DNA of 63,631 nucleotides. It comes from Pseudorhodobacter antarcticus. Lineage in GTDB: Bacteria; Pseudomonadota; Alphaproteobacteria; Rhodobacterales; Rhodobacteraceae. Both the position numbers and the translations under genes were made by a program. The notes under the pieces are model-generated. The model had not been told where the DNA came from. It ran no database searches and worked only from the letters and a program-made list of their open reading frames with translations. Below, in pieces: positions 56,668 through 63,631 of this stretch; position 1 is the stretch's first letter, and every line of letters begins with the position of its first letter. The stretch lies in contig CAMAQR010000021.1 in NCBI GenBank assembly GCA_945860375.1, forward strand, positions 1 through 63,631, given 5' to 3'.

Positions 56668-57345
56668 CTTTGCCGCCCGCGCCGCTTGCCAGCCACGCGG
56701 ATCGTTCAGGAACACCTCGACCTCGGCCAGCGTTGCGTCATCGAAAGAGTCTTGAGCGCGGGCCTCGGCCAGCACATCCCACCAGGTGCACAGATGATGC
56801 AAGGCGATGCCGTGATCGGCGAGGCGCTGCGTGGTTTCGGGAAAAATCCCGTAGTAAAAAATCACTGCCGTATGCGCGCAGGCGGCCCCGGTTTCACGGA
56901 TGGCATCCACGAAGGACAGCTTGCTGCCGCCATCGGTGGTCAGATCCTCGACCAGCAACACCCGCTGGCCCTCGGTCATTACGCCCTCAATCCGCGCGTT
57001 GCGGCCGTAGCCTTTGGGTTTCTTGCGCACATAGGTCATCGGCAGGGCCATGCGTTCGGCCACCAGCGCCGCAAAAGGAATGCCCGCCGTTTCGCCACCG
57101 GCAATGTTGTCAAACGCCTCGAACCCGGCATTTCGCATCACCGTCACGGTCAGAAAATCCATCAAGACCGAACGGATGCGGGGATAAGAGATCAGCTTGC
57201 GGCAATCGATATAGGTGGGTGAGGGCAAGCCGCTGGCCAAGATAAACGGCGTTGTGGCGTTGAAATGCACCGCCTTGATTTCCAGCAAGGCGCGGGCGGT
57301 GAGGCGGGCGATTTCAGAGGCAGGTGGAAAAGCAGTCGGGATCAT
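56665..57345 (-). CDS. pyrE: Orotate phosphoribosyltransferase
   Basis: Joins orotate and PRPP to give orotidine 5'-phosphate in pyrimidine synthesis. The 226 residues include [34 protein letters not shown] and the PRPP-binding [19 protein letters not shown] is five bases before the ATG at 57345. pyrC, the step two reactions earlier, lies upstream on the same strand. Confidence 0.96.
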   Translation of the reverse strand: MIPTAFPPASEIARLTARALLEIKAVHFNATTPFILASGLPSPTYIDCRKLISYPRIRSVLMDFLTVTVMRNAGFEAFDNIAGGETAGIPFAALVAERMALPMTYVRKKPKGYGRNARIEGVMTEGQRVLLVEDLTTDGGSKLSFVDAIRETGAACAHTAVIFYYGIFPETTQRLADHGIALHHLCTWWDVLAEARAQDSFDDATLAEVEVFLNDPRGWQAARAAK

Positions 57346-57448
57346 GGCAACTCCTAAGCTGGCCTGAGTCGCCCGCAAGTTCAGGCGCGATGTGTCGCGG
57401 GGGATGGACCAGAACACAGGCGCTCGTCAAGCCGCGGTGGGGTGGCCA

Positions 57449-57556
57449 TTCACATTGGCCCAAATATCCCCCCCGGAGGGTCCCGCGACTCCACCAACAC
57501 CCCCGGCAGGACATGAGGACGCGTCAGCCGCGGTTGCGGCCCCCTCGATGGGGGCC
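57449..57556 (-). repeat. Composite dispersed element, copy E
   Basis: Read on the minus strand: palindrome GGCCCCCATCGAGGGGGCC (57538-57556), then GCGGCTGACGCGTC, a spacer, and CCGGGGGGGATATTTGGGCC followed by AATGTGAA. The palindrome is 14 bp after the pyrC stop, where it may terminate transcription before pyrE. Confidence 0.65.
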
Positions 57557-57570
57557 AAGACCGCACCACC

Positions 57571-58614
57571 TCAGGCTTCCACGTGCCAATGCACCGGGAA
57601 ACCGGGATTGAACACCGTCACCGGGCCGGCCTCGGTGTAAATCTTTTCGGGGAACACCTGCGCCAACTCGTGCTTGACCAGACGCAAGCGGCCCTTATTC
57701 ACGGGCAGACGGTAGAACGCCGGGCCGTTCAGCGATGCAAACGCCTCCAGCCGGTCCAGCGCGCCCATTTCCTCAAACACATGCGCCAGCAGCGGCATGG
57801 TGTTGGTGGCGGTGAAACAGCCCGCGCAGCCGCAGGCGTGTTCTTTCAACGCGTCCACATGGGGGGCTGAATCGGTGCCCAGCAGGAACCGCGCCTCGCC
57901 ACTGGTGGCCGCCCCGCGCAATGCCAGCCGGTGCTTTTCGCGTTTCGCCACCGGCAGGCAATAGTAATGCGGCCTGATGCCCCCGGCGAGGATATGGTTG
58001 CGGTTCAGGATCAGGTGATGCGTGGTGATTGTCGCCGCAAGGTCCGGCCCCCCGGCACGGGCATAGGCCACACCGTCTTCGGTGGTGATATGCTCCATCA
58101 CCACCCGCAGGCCCGGATTGCGGCGGCGCAGCGGGTCCAGCACGGTGTCGATGAACACCGCCTCGCGGTCAAAGATGTCCACCGCAGGATCGGTCACTTC
58201 GCCGTGCAGGCACAAAGGCAGGCCGATTTCGGCCAATTTCTCCAGCACACCCTGCACCTTGTCGAAATCAGTCACGCCAGAATGTGAATTGGTGGTGGCC
58301 CCGGCCGGATAAAGCTTTACCGCCTTCACCAGCCCGGACGCCGCCGCTGCGGCCACATCTTCCGCATCGGTGCCTTCGGTCAGATAGAGCGTCATCAGCG
58401 GCTCAAACTGCGCGCCCTCGGGCCGGGCGGCCAGAATGCGGTCGCGGTAGGCCGCTGCCTGCGCGCCGGTCACAATCGGCGGCAAAAGGTTCGGCATAAT
58501 GATCGCGCGGGCGAAATGCCGGGTGGTTTCGGGCAAAACGCCCTTCAGCATCGCGCCGTCGCGCAGGTGCAGGTGCCAGTCATCGGGGCGGCGCAGGGTG
58601 AATTCTTGTGTCAT
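57571..58614 (-). CDS. pyrC: Dihydroorotase
   Basis: Closes carbamoyl-aspartate to dihydroorotate. The 347-residue class II enzyme has the zinc HxH in [10 protein letters not shown], the carbamylated Lys in [15 protein letters not shown], later zinc His residues in LPLCLHGEV and MEHITTEDG, and the catalytic Asp in [10 protein letters not shown]. Length matches E. coli PyrC. Confidence 0.97.
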   Translation of the reverse strand: MTQEFTLRRPDDWHLHLRDGAMLKGVLPETTRHFARAIIMPNLLPPIVTGAQAAAYRDRILAARPEGAQFEPLMTLYLTEGTDAEDVAAAAASGLVKAVKLYPAGATTNSHSGVTDFDKVQGVLEKLAEIGLPLCLHGEVTDPAVDIFDREAVFIDTVLDPLRRRNPGLRVVMEHITTEDGVAYARAGGPDLAATITTHHLILNRNHILAGGIRPHYYCLPVAKREKHRLALRGAATSGEARFLLGTDSAPHVDALKEHACGCAGCFTATNTMPLLAHVFEEMGALDRLEAFASLNGPAFYRLPVNKGRLRLVKHELAQVFPEKIYTEAGPVTVFNPGFPVHWHVEA

Positions 58615-58776
58615 GCACCGGAATTAGCGCAATCCCCGCCCGCATTCCAGAGCCAACCCAAGCGGGCCTTCGCCTGCAGCGGTGAAGCGCCTTGCCGCAC
58701 TGCAGCATTCTTGCGCATGATGCGCCGAAGGTGGCCGTTGGATTTGACCCGGCGCGCCCGGAAAAGGACTGTTCCC

Positions 58777-59085
58777 ATGCGATTCTTGACCCCGTTTGAT
58801 GTCCTGCGCCCGGCAATGGAGGCCAGCCAGATCATGGCCGAATCGCAATTGGTGGTTGGGTTGCGGGTGGCTGGCATGGCCGGGTTCTGGCCGATGGGAC
58901 AGGCGGAAACCAAGCGGATGGTGTCGGAAAAACTGACCACCGGCATGGAGTCTGCGGGCGCTGCGATGAAATTGGGCATGGCGGGCGACAGTCTGCCAGA
59001 TATGGCCATGGCCGCGATGAAGCCCTATCGTCACAAGACCAAATCCAACGCGCGGCGGCTTACGCGCAAAGCTTCGGGGGTATGA
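58777..59085 (+). CDS. Small hypothetical protein, phasin-like in character
   Basis: A 102-residue protein from the ATG at 58777, with AAGGA eight bases upstream. The sequence is helical and Met-rich (PFDVLRPAMEASQIMAESQL, then GMESAGAAMKLGMAGDS) and has a basic C-terminus. This is loosely like phasins or polyhydroxyalkanoate granule proteins, but I do not recognise a specific family. The stop overlaps the LprI-like gene. Confidence 0.6.
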   Translation: MRFLTPFDVLRPAMEASQIMAESQLVVGLRVAGMAGFWPMGQAETKRMVSEKLTTGMESAGAAMKLGMAGDSLPDMAMAAMKPYRHKTKSNARRLTRKASGV

Positions 59086-59480
59086 TGATCAAGACCTGGA
59101 CCTTAGTGTTGCTGTCGGCCGGGGCGGCGGCGGCGCAAGATATCTCGGATGTCGATTGCACCAACACCATGATGCAGCAGGAAATGAACGCCTGCGCTGA
59201 ACAGGACTGGATGGATGCCGACGCCGATCTGAACGCGGCTTACGCCGAGGCGATGGCTGTGATGAAAGGGTATGACGCCGATCTTCCGCAATCGGAACGC
59301 GGGGCCGAGGCGAATCTGCGCAACGCCCAACGCGCCTGGATCACCTATCGCGATGCGGCCTGCGCTGCCGAAGGCTATGCCATGCACGGCGGATCGGCTG
59401 AACCTTTGCTGATCTACGGCTGCCGTGCCCGCCTGACCGCACAGCGCGCAGAGGACTTGCGGTTGCTGACGGCATACTGA
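59082..59480 (+). CDS. Exported LprI-like protein (DUF1311)
   Basis: A 132-residue secreted protein. A signal peptide ends near AAAAAQD. The mature part has the DUF1311 pattern with Cys pairs: CTNTMMQQEMNACAEQDW, then LRNAQRAWITYRDAACAAEG and IYGCRARLTAQRAEDLRLL. Members include lysozyme-inhibitor-like LprI. The start overlaps the upstream stop (ATGATGA), so the two genes are coupled. Confidence 0.87.
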   Translation: MMIKTWTLVLLSAGAAAAQDISDVDCTNTMMQQEMNACAEQDWMDADADLNAAYAEAMAVMKGYDADLPQSERGAEANLRNAQRAWITYRDAACAAEGYAMHGGSAEPLLIYGCRARLTAQRAEDLRLLTAY

Positions 59481-59532
59481 TCTGATCTTCGGAGTCCACG
59501 CTGGCGGGCCCTTGGCGCAGAAGCCCATCCCT

Positions 59533-60459
59533 TCAAGCCTCTGCCAGGTCTTTCGCCACAGTTTCCGCCGTCAACCGCGCCAGTCGTTTGGCAAAGCGCG
59601 GGGCGCGCAGGCGGCGGGTGACAGAGCGGCAAATCATCGCCTCATGTCCCGGGCGGCCAGCCGCTTCGGCCTTGTTCAGCAGCACCCGCAAGTAAGGCGC
59701 ATAGGCGCGGCGCTTGCGCCAGATTTGCGCAAACACTGCCGGCGTCAGGGTTCCCGCCATTGCCCTATCCAGCAGGTCAGGCAGGCTGTTCATGTGGACA
59801 AAGCCGGTTTCCGCCTGTTCTCCCAGATGCCGCGCCGACAGTCGGGTGATATAGGGCGCTCGGAACAGCGCCGCATGCGCCGCCTCTTCCGGCAGGGTCG
59901 GATCGTGGATCACGGTGACGCTGGCCGCCCCCTCCAACATGTCAGGCGCATAGCCGTAGCGGTTGGTGAAGTTCAGCCGGCGCGCTGCCAGATCGCGTTT
60001 GTCCCAAGCCGTCTGGAAAGGGTCCAGCGTGGCGCGGGGATTGATCGCCAGCACCTGAGCACCGGGGGCCGTCACCGCATAGGCACAGGCCGCATAGCCG
60101 CCCATGCCCGCGCCGTAAAATAGCACCGTGTCGAATTCCTCCAGAAATGTGTCGTCCACCAACCGGTCGAAATAGGCGTAAACGGCCGGATCGCGGAACC
60201 ATGTGGCACCGTCTGCAATCACGCAAACATGCGACCAGCCCCGCGTCGCCGCATGGGCATGAGCCTGCGGCATCTGATCGTCGCGGGCCAGAATGGCATC
60301 CACGGTGTCAAAGCTGACCAGCAGGGCTTTGCCCTCATCCGCGAAAAAGCTGTAATGCGCTGCGCCAATCGTGTGGAAATGACCCTCCTCGGCGGTCATC
60401 TCCTCCATCTTCGCGATCCATGAGGCGCGGCTTTGGGCGGTCTGATCGGCATTGGTCAT
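59533..60459 (-). CDS. Alpha/beta-hydrolase-like protein lacking the nucleophile Ser
   Basis: A 308-residue protein common in the rhodobacter/roseobacter group, as I recall, sometimes mislabelled phosphoadenosine phosphosulfate reductase. The segment VLFYGAGMGGYAACAYAVT looks like the nucleophile elbow of alpha/beta hydrolases (GxSxGG), but Ala replaces Ser. LVSFDTVDAI and VTVIHDPTLP would be flanking strands. It lies beside a GT2 glycosyltransferase on the same strand, 162 bp downstream of it, which suggests a linked role in surface polysaccharide. Confidence 0.6.
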   Translation of the reverse strand: MTNADQTAQSRASWIAKMEEMTAEEGHFHTIGAAHYSFFADEGKALLVSFDTVDAILARDDQMPQAHAHAATRGWSHVCVIADGATWFRDPAVYAYFDRLVDDTFLEEFDTVLFYGAGMGGYAACAYAVTAPGAQVLAINPRATLDPFQTAWDKRDLAARRLNFTNRYGYAPDMLEGAASVTVIHDPTLPEEAAHAALFRAPYITRLSARHLGEQAETGFVHMNSLPDLLDRAMAGTLTPAVFAQIWRKRRAYAPYLRVLLNKAEAAGRPGHEAMICRSVTRRLRAPRFAKRLARLTAETVAKDLAEA

Positions 60460-60621
60460 GGCAACATTCCACTGGTCCCGCAGGGCGGGAGGGCACTTTC
60501 GAACACCACCATTATCGCGCGAAAGCTGGATTTCAGCAAGGACAACAGGTCCGATATTGCGCACAAGACTGCAACAGTGAGCCGCGATTGTTTCACAAAT
60601 CCAGCGTAGTGTATTGAAATA

Positions 60622-61659
60622 TCACGGTTTCGCGATGACGCCGCGCTGGGCATGGCGCAAAATCTGCTGCGCCGCCTTTGCCCCCAAGCTGCGCGAGGGG
60701 GGCGCCATCAACAAACGCCCGAACAACGCCCGCCAAGGCTCTTCCTGCATCAAGGTCGTGAACCGCGTGCGTCGCCACGCCACCGCCGCGCTGTGCAGCG
60801 CGCCAAGTATCGCATCCGCGTGCAGCTCTTCGCGCAACGCCCGGCTGTTCAGCAACAGGATGGAACGATCCTCAACCTCGGAGAAATTCCGCTCCACCCA
60901 ATAGCCCATATCAAAGCTGGACGAGTCGCGGTTGGCGCGGCCGCGGTCTGCCTTGACCAGATAGCCCTGCATCGAACCCAGCGCGTAATGGTTCAATTGC
61001 ACCAGCCCGTAATTGTCGCGGCTGTAGTCCGAGAATATGCGCCCGGTGTGAAAGCTGGCGGGCAGGGCGCGGCCCGACCCGTCAAACCAGCGTTGCGCAG
61101 CCATGCGGTCGGGGTCGGGGCTGCGGGGGCGGTGCACGCCCAGTTTGCGGTAGCTGCCGTCGTTGCGAAACAGCGTCTTGAACAATTGCGCCCGCCATGG
61201 CCAGCCGATCACGGCAGGCGCGGCATGGGTGAAGGTTTCGGTCACGGGCTGATCGGTATCTTCGATCACGCCTGCATTGCCAAACATCCGCCATGTCAGC
61301 GGAATCGCGGTTGCCTTGGGCAGGGCTTCCAGCAAGGCGGGCAGGGTGCGGTCGCCCGTGTGGATATTCACAAACTCATCAATATCGCAAAACAGCAGCC
61401 AGTCGGCCCGGCGGACTGCCGGATGCGTATCGGCGGCCTTCAGCATCGCCCATTGCGGGCCTTCCTCATGCGGGCCGTCGTTGCGGATATGGGTCAGCCA
61501 GCCCATCGCCTGAAGCCGGTCCAGCATCGCATCAGTGCCGTCGCCGCAGTCGTTGGAATAGACCAGAACATCGGTGAAGCCGCAGGCGCGGTGATGCGCC
61601 AGCCATTCCAGCAGGAACGCGCCTTCATTTTTGACACCAAGCAGAAGTGTGGCGCGCAT
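60622..61659 (-). CDS. Glycosyltransferase family 2 protein
   Basis: A 345-residue protein of the Glyco_tranf_2_4 type. The N-terminus reads LLLGVKNEGAFLLEWLAHHR, the metal/sugar-nucleotide site is LLFCDIDEFVNIH, and the acceptor-side WRMFGNAG and LNHYALGSMQGYLVKADRGR are typical of this family. Members add sugars to surface glycans; the acceptor is unknown. It is on the same strand as the hydrolase-like gene, so a shared operon is possible. Confidence 0.88.
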   Translation of the reverse strand: MRATLLLGVKNEGAFLLEWLAHHRACGFTDVLVYSNDCGDGTDAMLDRLQAMGWLTHIRNDGPHEEGPQWAMLKAADTHPAVRRADWLLFCDIDEFVNIHTGDRTLPALLEALPKATAIPLTWRMFGNAGVIEDTDQPVTETFTHAAPAVIGWPWRAQLFKTLFRNDGSYRKLGVHRPRSPDPDRMAAQRWFDGSGRALPASFHTGRIFSDYSRDNYGLVQLNHYALGSMQGYLVKADRGRANRDSSSFDMGYWVERNFSEVEDRSILLLNSRALREELHADAILGALHSAAVAWRRTRFTTLMQEEPWRALFGRLLMAPPSRSLGAKAAQQILRHAQRGVIAKP

Positions 61660-61690
61660 TCTGAACCTTCGGGTTGGCCGCAGCGTCGCT

Positions 61691-61727
61691 TGCCTCCGGC
61701 GGGGATATTTGAGCCAAGATGAACGCC
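61691..61727 (+). repeat. Dispersed GATATTTG element, partial copy F
   Basis: TGCCTCCGGCGGGGATATTT at 61691-61710 followed by GAGCCAAGATGAACGCC. It lies upstream of the MoxR-like gene, just past the GT2 start. Only the right half of the composite element is clear. Confidence 0.65.
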
Positions 61728-61834
61728 GAAGGGAAGGGGTAAACTTGGGGTGTGCTTTGGTCGCAGGTGGGCTTGGGGCGCTTGACCATTGGCGGGGGTG
61801 GGGTCAGCTTGGGTTTGGGATAGGGAGAACGCGT

Positions 61835-62719
61835 GTGACCGAGGTGCCAAAGTCGATCGAGGCCGTTGAGGCGATGCTGGCGGGGCAGGGCTATGTTGCC
61901 GCGCGGGCCTTGGCGGTGGTGGTGTTTCTGGCGTTGAAGCTGGGCAAACCTTTGTTTCTGGAGGGCGAGGCCGGGGTCGGCAAGACCGAAATCGCCAAGG
62001 CCATCGCCACAGGTCTGGGGCGGCGGTTGATCCGGTTGCAGTGCTATGAGGGCTTGGATGCGGCGTCAGCGGTGGCCGAATGGAACTTTGCAGCACAGAT
62101 GATTGCCATAAGGTCGGGCGAGGCTTCGGGGCGCGACAGTCTGTTTACCGACGATTTTCTGATCGAACGGCCTTTGCTGGCCGCGATGCGACCGCAGGCG
62201 GGCGGCGCGCCCGTGCTGCTGATCGACGAGTTGGACCGCACCGATGAGCCGTTCGAGGCCTTCCTGCTGGAGGCGCTTTCGGATTTCCAAGTCACCATTC
62301 CAGAACTTGGCACCATCAAGGCCCCCGAGCCGCCGATTGTCATTCTGACGTCGAACCGCACGCGCGAGGTGCATGATGCGTTGAAGCGCCGTTGCCTGTA
62401 TCATTGGGTCGATTACCCCGGTTTTGACCGCGAGTTGCAGATTCTGAACGCCCGCGTGCCCGAAGCGCAGGCGCAATTGTCGGCCGAGGTGGTGGCCTTT
62501 GTGCAGCGATTGCGCACAGAAGACCTGTTCAAGAAACCCGGCGTGGCGGAGACGATTGACTGGGCGAAGTGCCTGTTGGCGCTGGACGTGATTCAGCTTT
62601 CGCCCGAGGTGATTGCCGATACGCTGGGGGCGGTGCTGAAATATCAGGACGACATTCAGAAACTGCAGGGGCTGGAGGCGCGCAAGATATTGGACGAGGT
62701 GCGCAAGGGTTTGGCGTGA
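61835..62719 (+). CDS. MoxR-type AAA ATPase (CoxD-like)
   Basis: A 294-residue AAA+ ATPase, starting at GTG 61835 with AGGGAG upstream. Walker A is LEGEAGVGKTEIAKAIA (about 41-57), Walker B is VLLIDELDRTDEPFE and the sensor region is VILTSNRTREVHDALKRRC. It resembles CoxD, which with the VWA protein CoxE helps insert metal into CO dehydrogenase-type enzymes. The downstream genes fit a CoxD/E pair split by an MBL gene, but no cox structural genes are in view. Confidence 0.88.
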   Translation: MTEVPKSIEAVEAMLAGQGYVAARALAVVVFLALKLGKPLFLEGEAGVGKTEIAKAIATGLGRRLIRLQCYEGLDAASAVAEWNFAAQMIAIRSGEASGRDSLFTDDFLIERPLLAAMRPQAGGAPVLLIDELDRTDEPFEAFLLEALSDFQVTIPELGTIKAPEPPIVILTSNRTREVHDALKRRCLYHWVDYPGFDRELQILNARVPEAQAQLSAEVVAFVQRLRTEDLFKKPGVAETIDWAKCLLALDVIQLSPEVIADTLGAVLKYQDDIQKLQGLEARKILDEVRKGLA

Positions 62720-62733
62720 ACGGGGGGGCTGGC

Positions 62734-63606
62734 ATGATGCTGCGTCATCTGCGGGTGCTGGAACCGCACCCGGGCATTCTGGCGTTTTATGACGGGCGGG
62801 TGGCGGACCACCGTTTTGCCGAAGCGCCGAACTGGGTGGATGATGGCGCGCTGTCCTTGGGGATCGCATCCTATGCGCTGATTTCAGGGGATCAGGCGAT
62901 TGTTTATGACACCCATGTTTCTGTGCCGCATGGGCATTTTATCAAGGAGACTTTGAAGGCGCGGGGCGTGCGCGGGATCCGCGTGGTGCTGTCGCATTGG
63001 CATCTGGATCATGTGGCGGGGACCGAGGCTTTTGCAGGCTGTGCGGTGATTGCCAATGTGCGGACGGCGGCGCATCTGGCGCAGAACCGGCAGGGGATCG
63101 AGGATGGCAGTTTTCACGGGCTGCCCGCTATTGATCCGCTGGTCTTGCCTGATCAGCTGTTTGATGGGCGCATGGTGTTGGATCTGGGGGGCGAGGCGGT
63201 GGAGCTGCTGACCTGCAATGTTCATTCTGACGACGCCACCGTGATCTGGCTGCCTGAACGTGGCATCCTGCTGGCAGGTGACACGGTCGAGGATTGCGTG
63301 ACCTATGTCGGCGAGCCGGGGGCGTTCGACGCGCATCTGGCTGATCTTGGCCGCCTGTCTGCGCTGGGCGCGCATTGGGTGCTGCCGAATCATGGCGACG
63401 CCGATGTGATTGCGACGGGGGGGTATGGGCCGGGTCTGTTGACGGCCACCGCCGACTATATCCGCCATCTGCAAACGGCCGATCCTGCCGCGCCTGTGGC
63501 CATGGCAAAGGCCATTGCGCCGGGGCTGGCCGACGGAACCTTGCGGTTTTTTGCCCCCTACGAGGCGGTGCATGCCCAAAACCTGCAACGGGTCTGGCAT
63601 GGCTGA
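62734..63606 (+). CDS. Metallo-beta-lactamase-fold hydrolase
   Basis: A 290-residue metallo-hydrolase. The zinc site is SHWHLDHVAG (HxHxDH) near residue 90, with a later His in NVHSDD, Asp in LLAGDTVED and a C-terminal His in LPNHGDAD. The substrate is unknown. Start at 62734 is preferred; a GTG at 62716 overlaps the MoxR stop and is possible. The stop overlaps the next gene's start by several bases. Confidence 0.88.
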   Translation: MMLRHLRVLEPHPGILAFYDGRVADHRFAEAPNWVDDGALSLGIASYALISGDQAIVYDTHVSVPHGHFIKETLKARGVRGIRVVLSHWHLDHVAGTEAFAGCAVIANVRTAAHLAQNRQGIEDGSFHGLPAIDPLVLPDQLFDGRMVLDLGGEAVELLTCNVHSDDATVIWLPERGILLAGDTVEDCVTYVGEPGAFDAHLADLGRLSALGAHWVLPNHGDADVIATGGYGPGLLTATADYIRHLQTADPAAPVAMAKAIAPGLADGTLRFFAPYEAVHAQNLQRVWHG

Positions 63607-63631
63607 TCTGGCGCTGCCCGATGAAGGCAAG
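63599..63631 (+). CDS. Start of the next gene, cut by the window end (possibly CoxE/VWA)
   Basis: An ATG at 63599, overlapping the MBL stop, opens MADLALPDEGK before the sequence ends. The position after a CoxD-like ATPase and the LPDEGK start would fit a CoxE-type VWA protein. Eleven residues are not enough to prove it. Confidence 0.4.
   Translation, partial: MADLALPDEGK

Overview
This window looks like a chromosome segment from a Rhodobacteraceae-type alphaproteobacterium. It is GC-rich, with the family-typical order hisD, UPF0262, LMW phosphatase, infA, maf, RNase E/G, yacG, tRNA-Phe. It also carries the chain pyrC-pyrE-dnaB ... alr-mlaE-mlaF ... radA-cvpA-purF and a complete glycerol-3-phosphate ABC import locus (glpR / glpD-S-T-P-Q-U-V-K). 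The assignment rests on gene content and order read by eye; no database search was run.

Layout. (1) 1-7659 is an accessory region next to the 3' end of tRNA-Phe. It holds a dispersed repeat joined to a helicase remnant, an AT-rich DUF3644 gene, a minimal tyrosine recombinase bracketed by perfect palindromes, a full-length tyrosine recombinase, and an autotransporter gene flanked by two copies of a ~32-bp palindromic direct repeat. (2) 7660-16549 is core, mostly minus strand: tRNA-Phe, yacG, rng, maf, infA, a few accessory genes, LMW phosphatase, UPF0262, hisD, a GlxA-type regulator and metG. (3) 16627-22187 is mixed: a broken SDR gene, an aldo/keto reductase, a lipoprotein/lipocalin pair, a divergent XRE regulator and desaturase, Nudix and DUF983. 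(4) 22385-24428 is an EF-hand protein followed by an ECF sigma factor, a small membrane protein and a ZraP-like periplasmic protein. (5) 24606-30907 carries a PleD-type diguanylate cyclase, DUF3572, a HAD hydrolase, an MttB-family methyltransferase, a decayed lipoprotein gene, and an H-NOX-like protein with an HNOBA-GGDEF cyclase. (6) 30908-31931 is a degraded stretch with an IS110-type transposase remnant. (7) 31932-42164 is the glp locus. (8) 42165-58614 is core: purF, cvpA, radA, pqiA, mla, alr, dnaB, pyrE and pyrC, with a P1B-4 metal ATPase inserted. (9) 58777-63631 holds small exported proteins, a GT2 glycosyltransferase with an odd alpha/beta-fold partner, and the start of a CoxD-like MoxR ATPase / MBL hydrolase / (next gene cut) cluster.

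How the genes work together. The glp locus is the clearest physiological unit: GlpR represses, GlpSTPQUV imports glycerol-3-phosphate, GlpK makes it from glycerol, and GlpD oxidises it to DHAP. There are two c-di-GMP synthesis proteins; one is paired with an H-NOX-like domain that has lost the heme-ligating His and the YxSxR motif, so it is probably not a heme NO sensor. A composite dispersed element (a hairpin plus a GATATTTGRGCCAA motif) sits in at least six intergenic sites of the core but not in the tRNA-Phe accessory region. The most unusual findings are the repeat-flanked autotransporter cassette beside recombinases, the heme-less H-NOX/GGDEF pair, and a cluster of DnaA-box-like 9-mers just upstream of dnaB.
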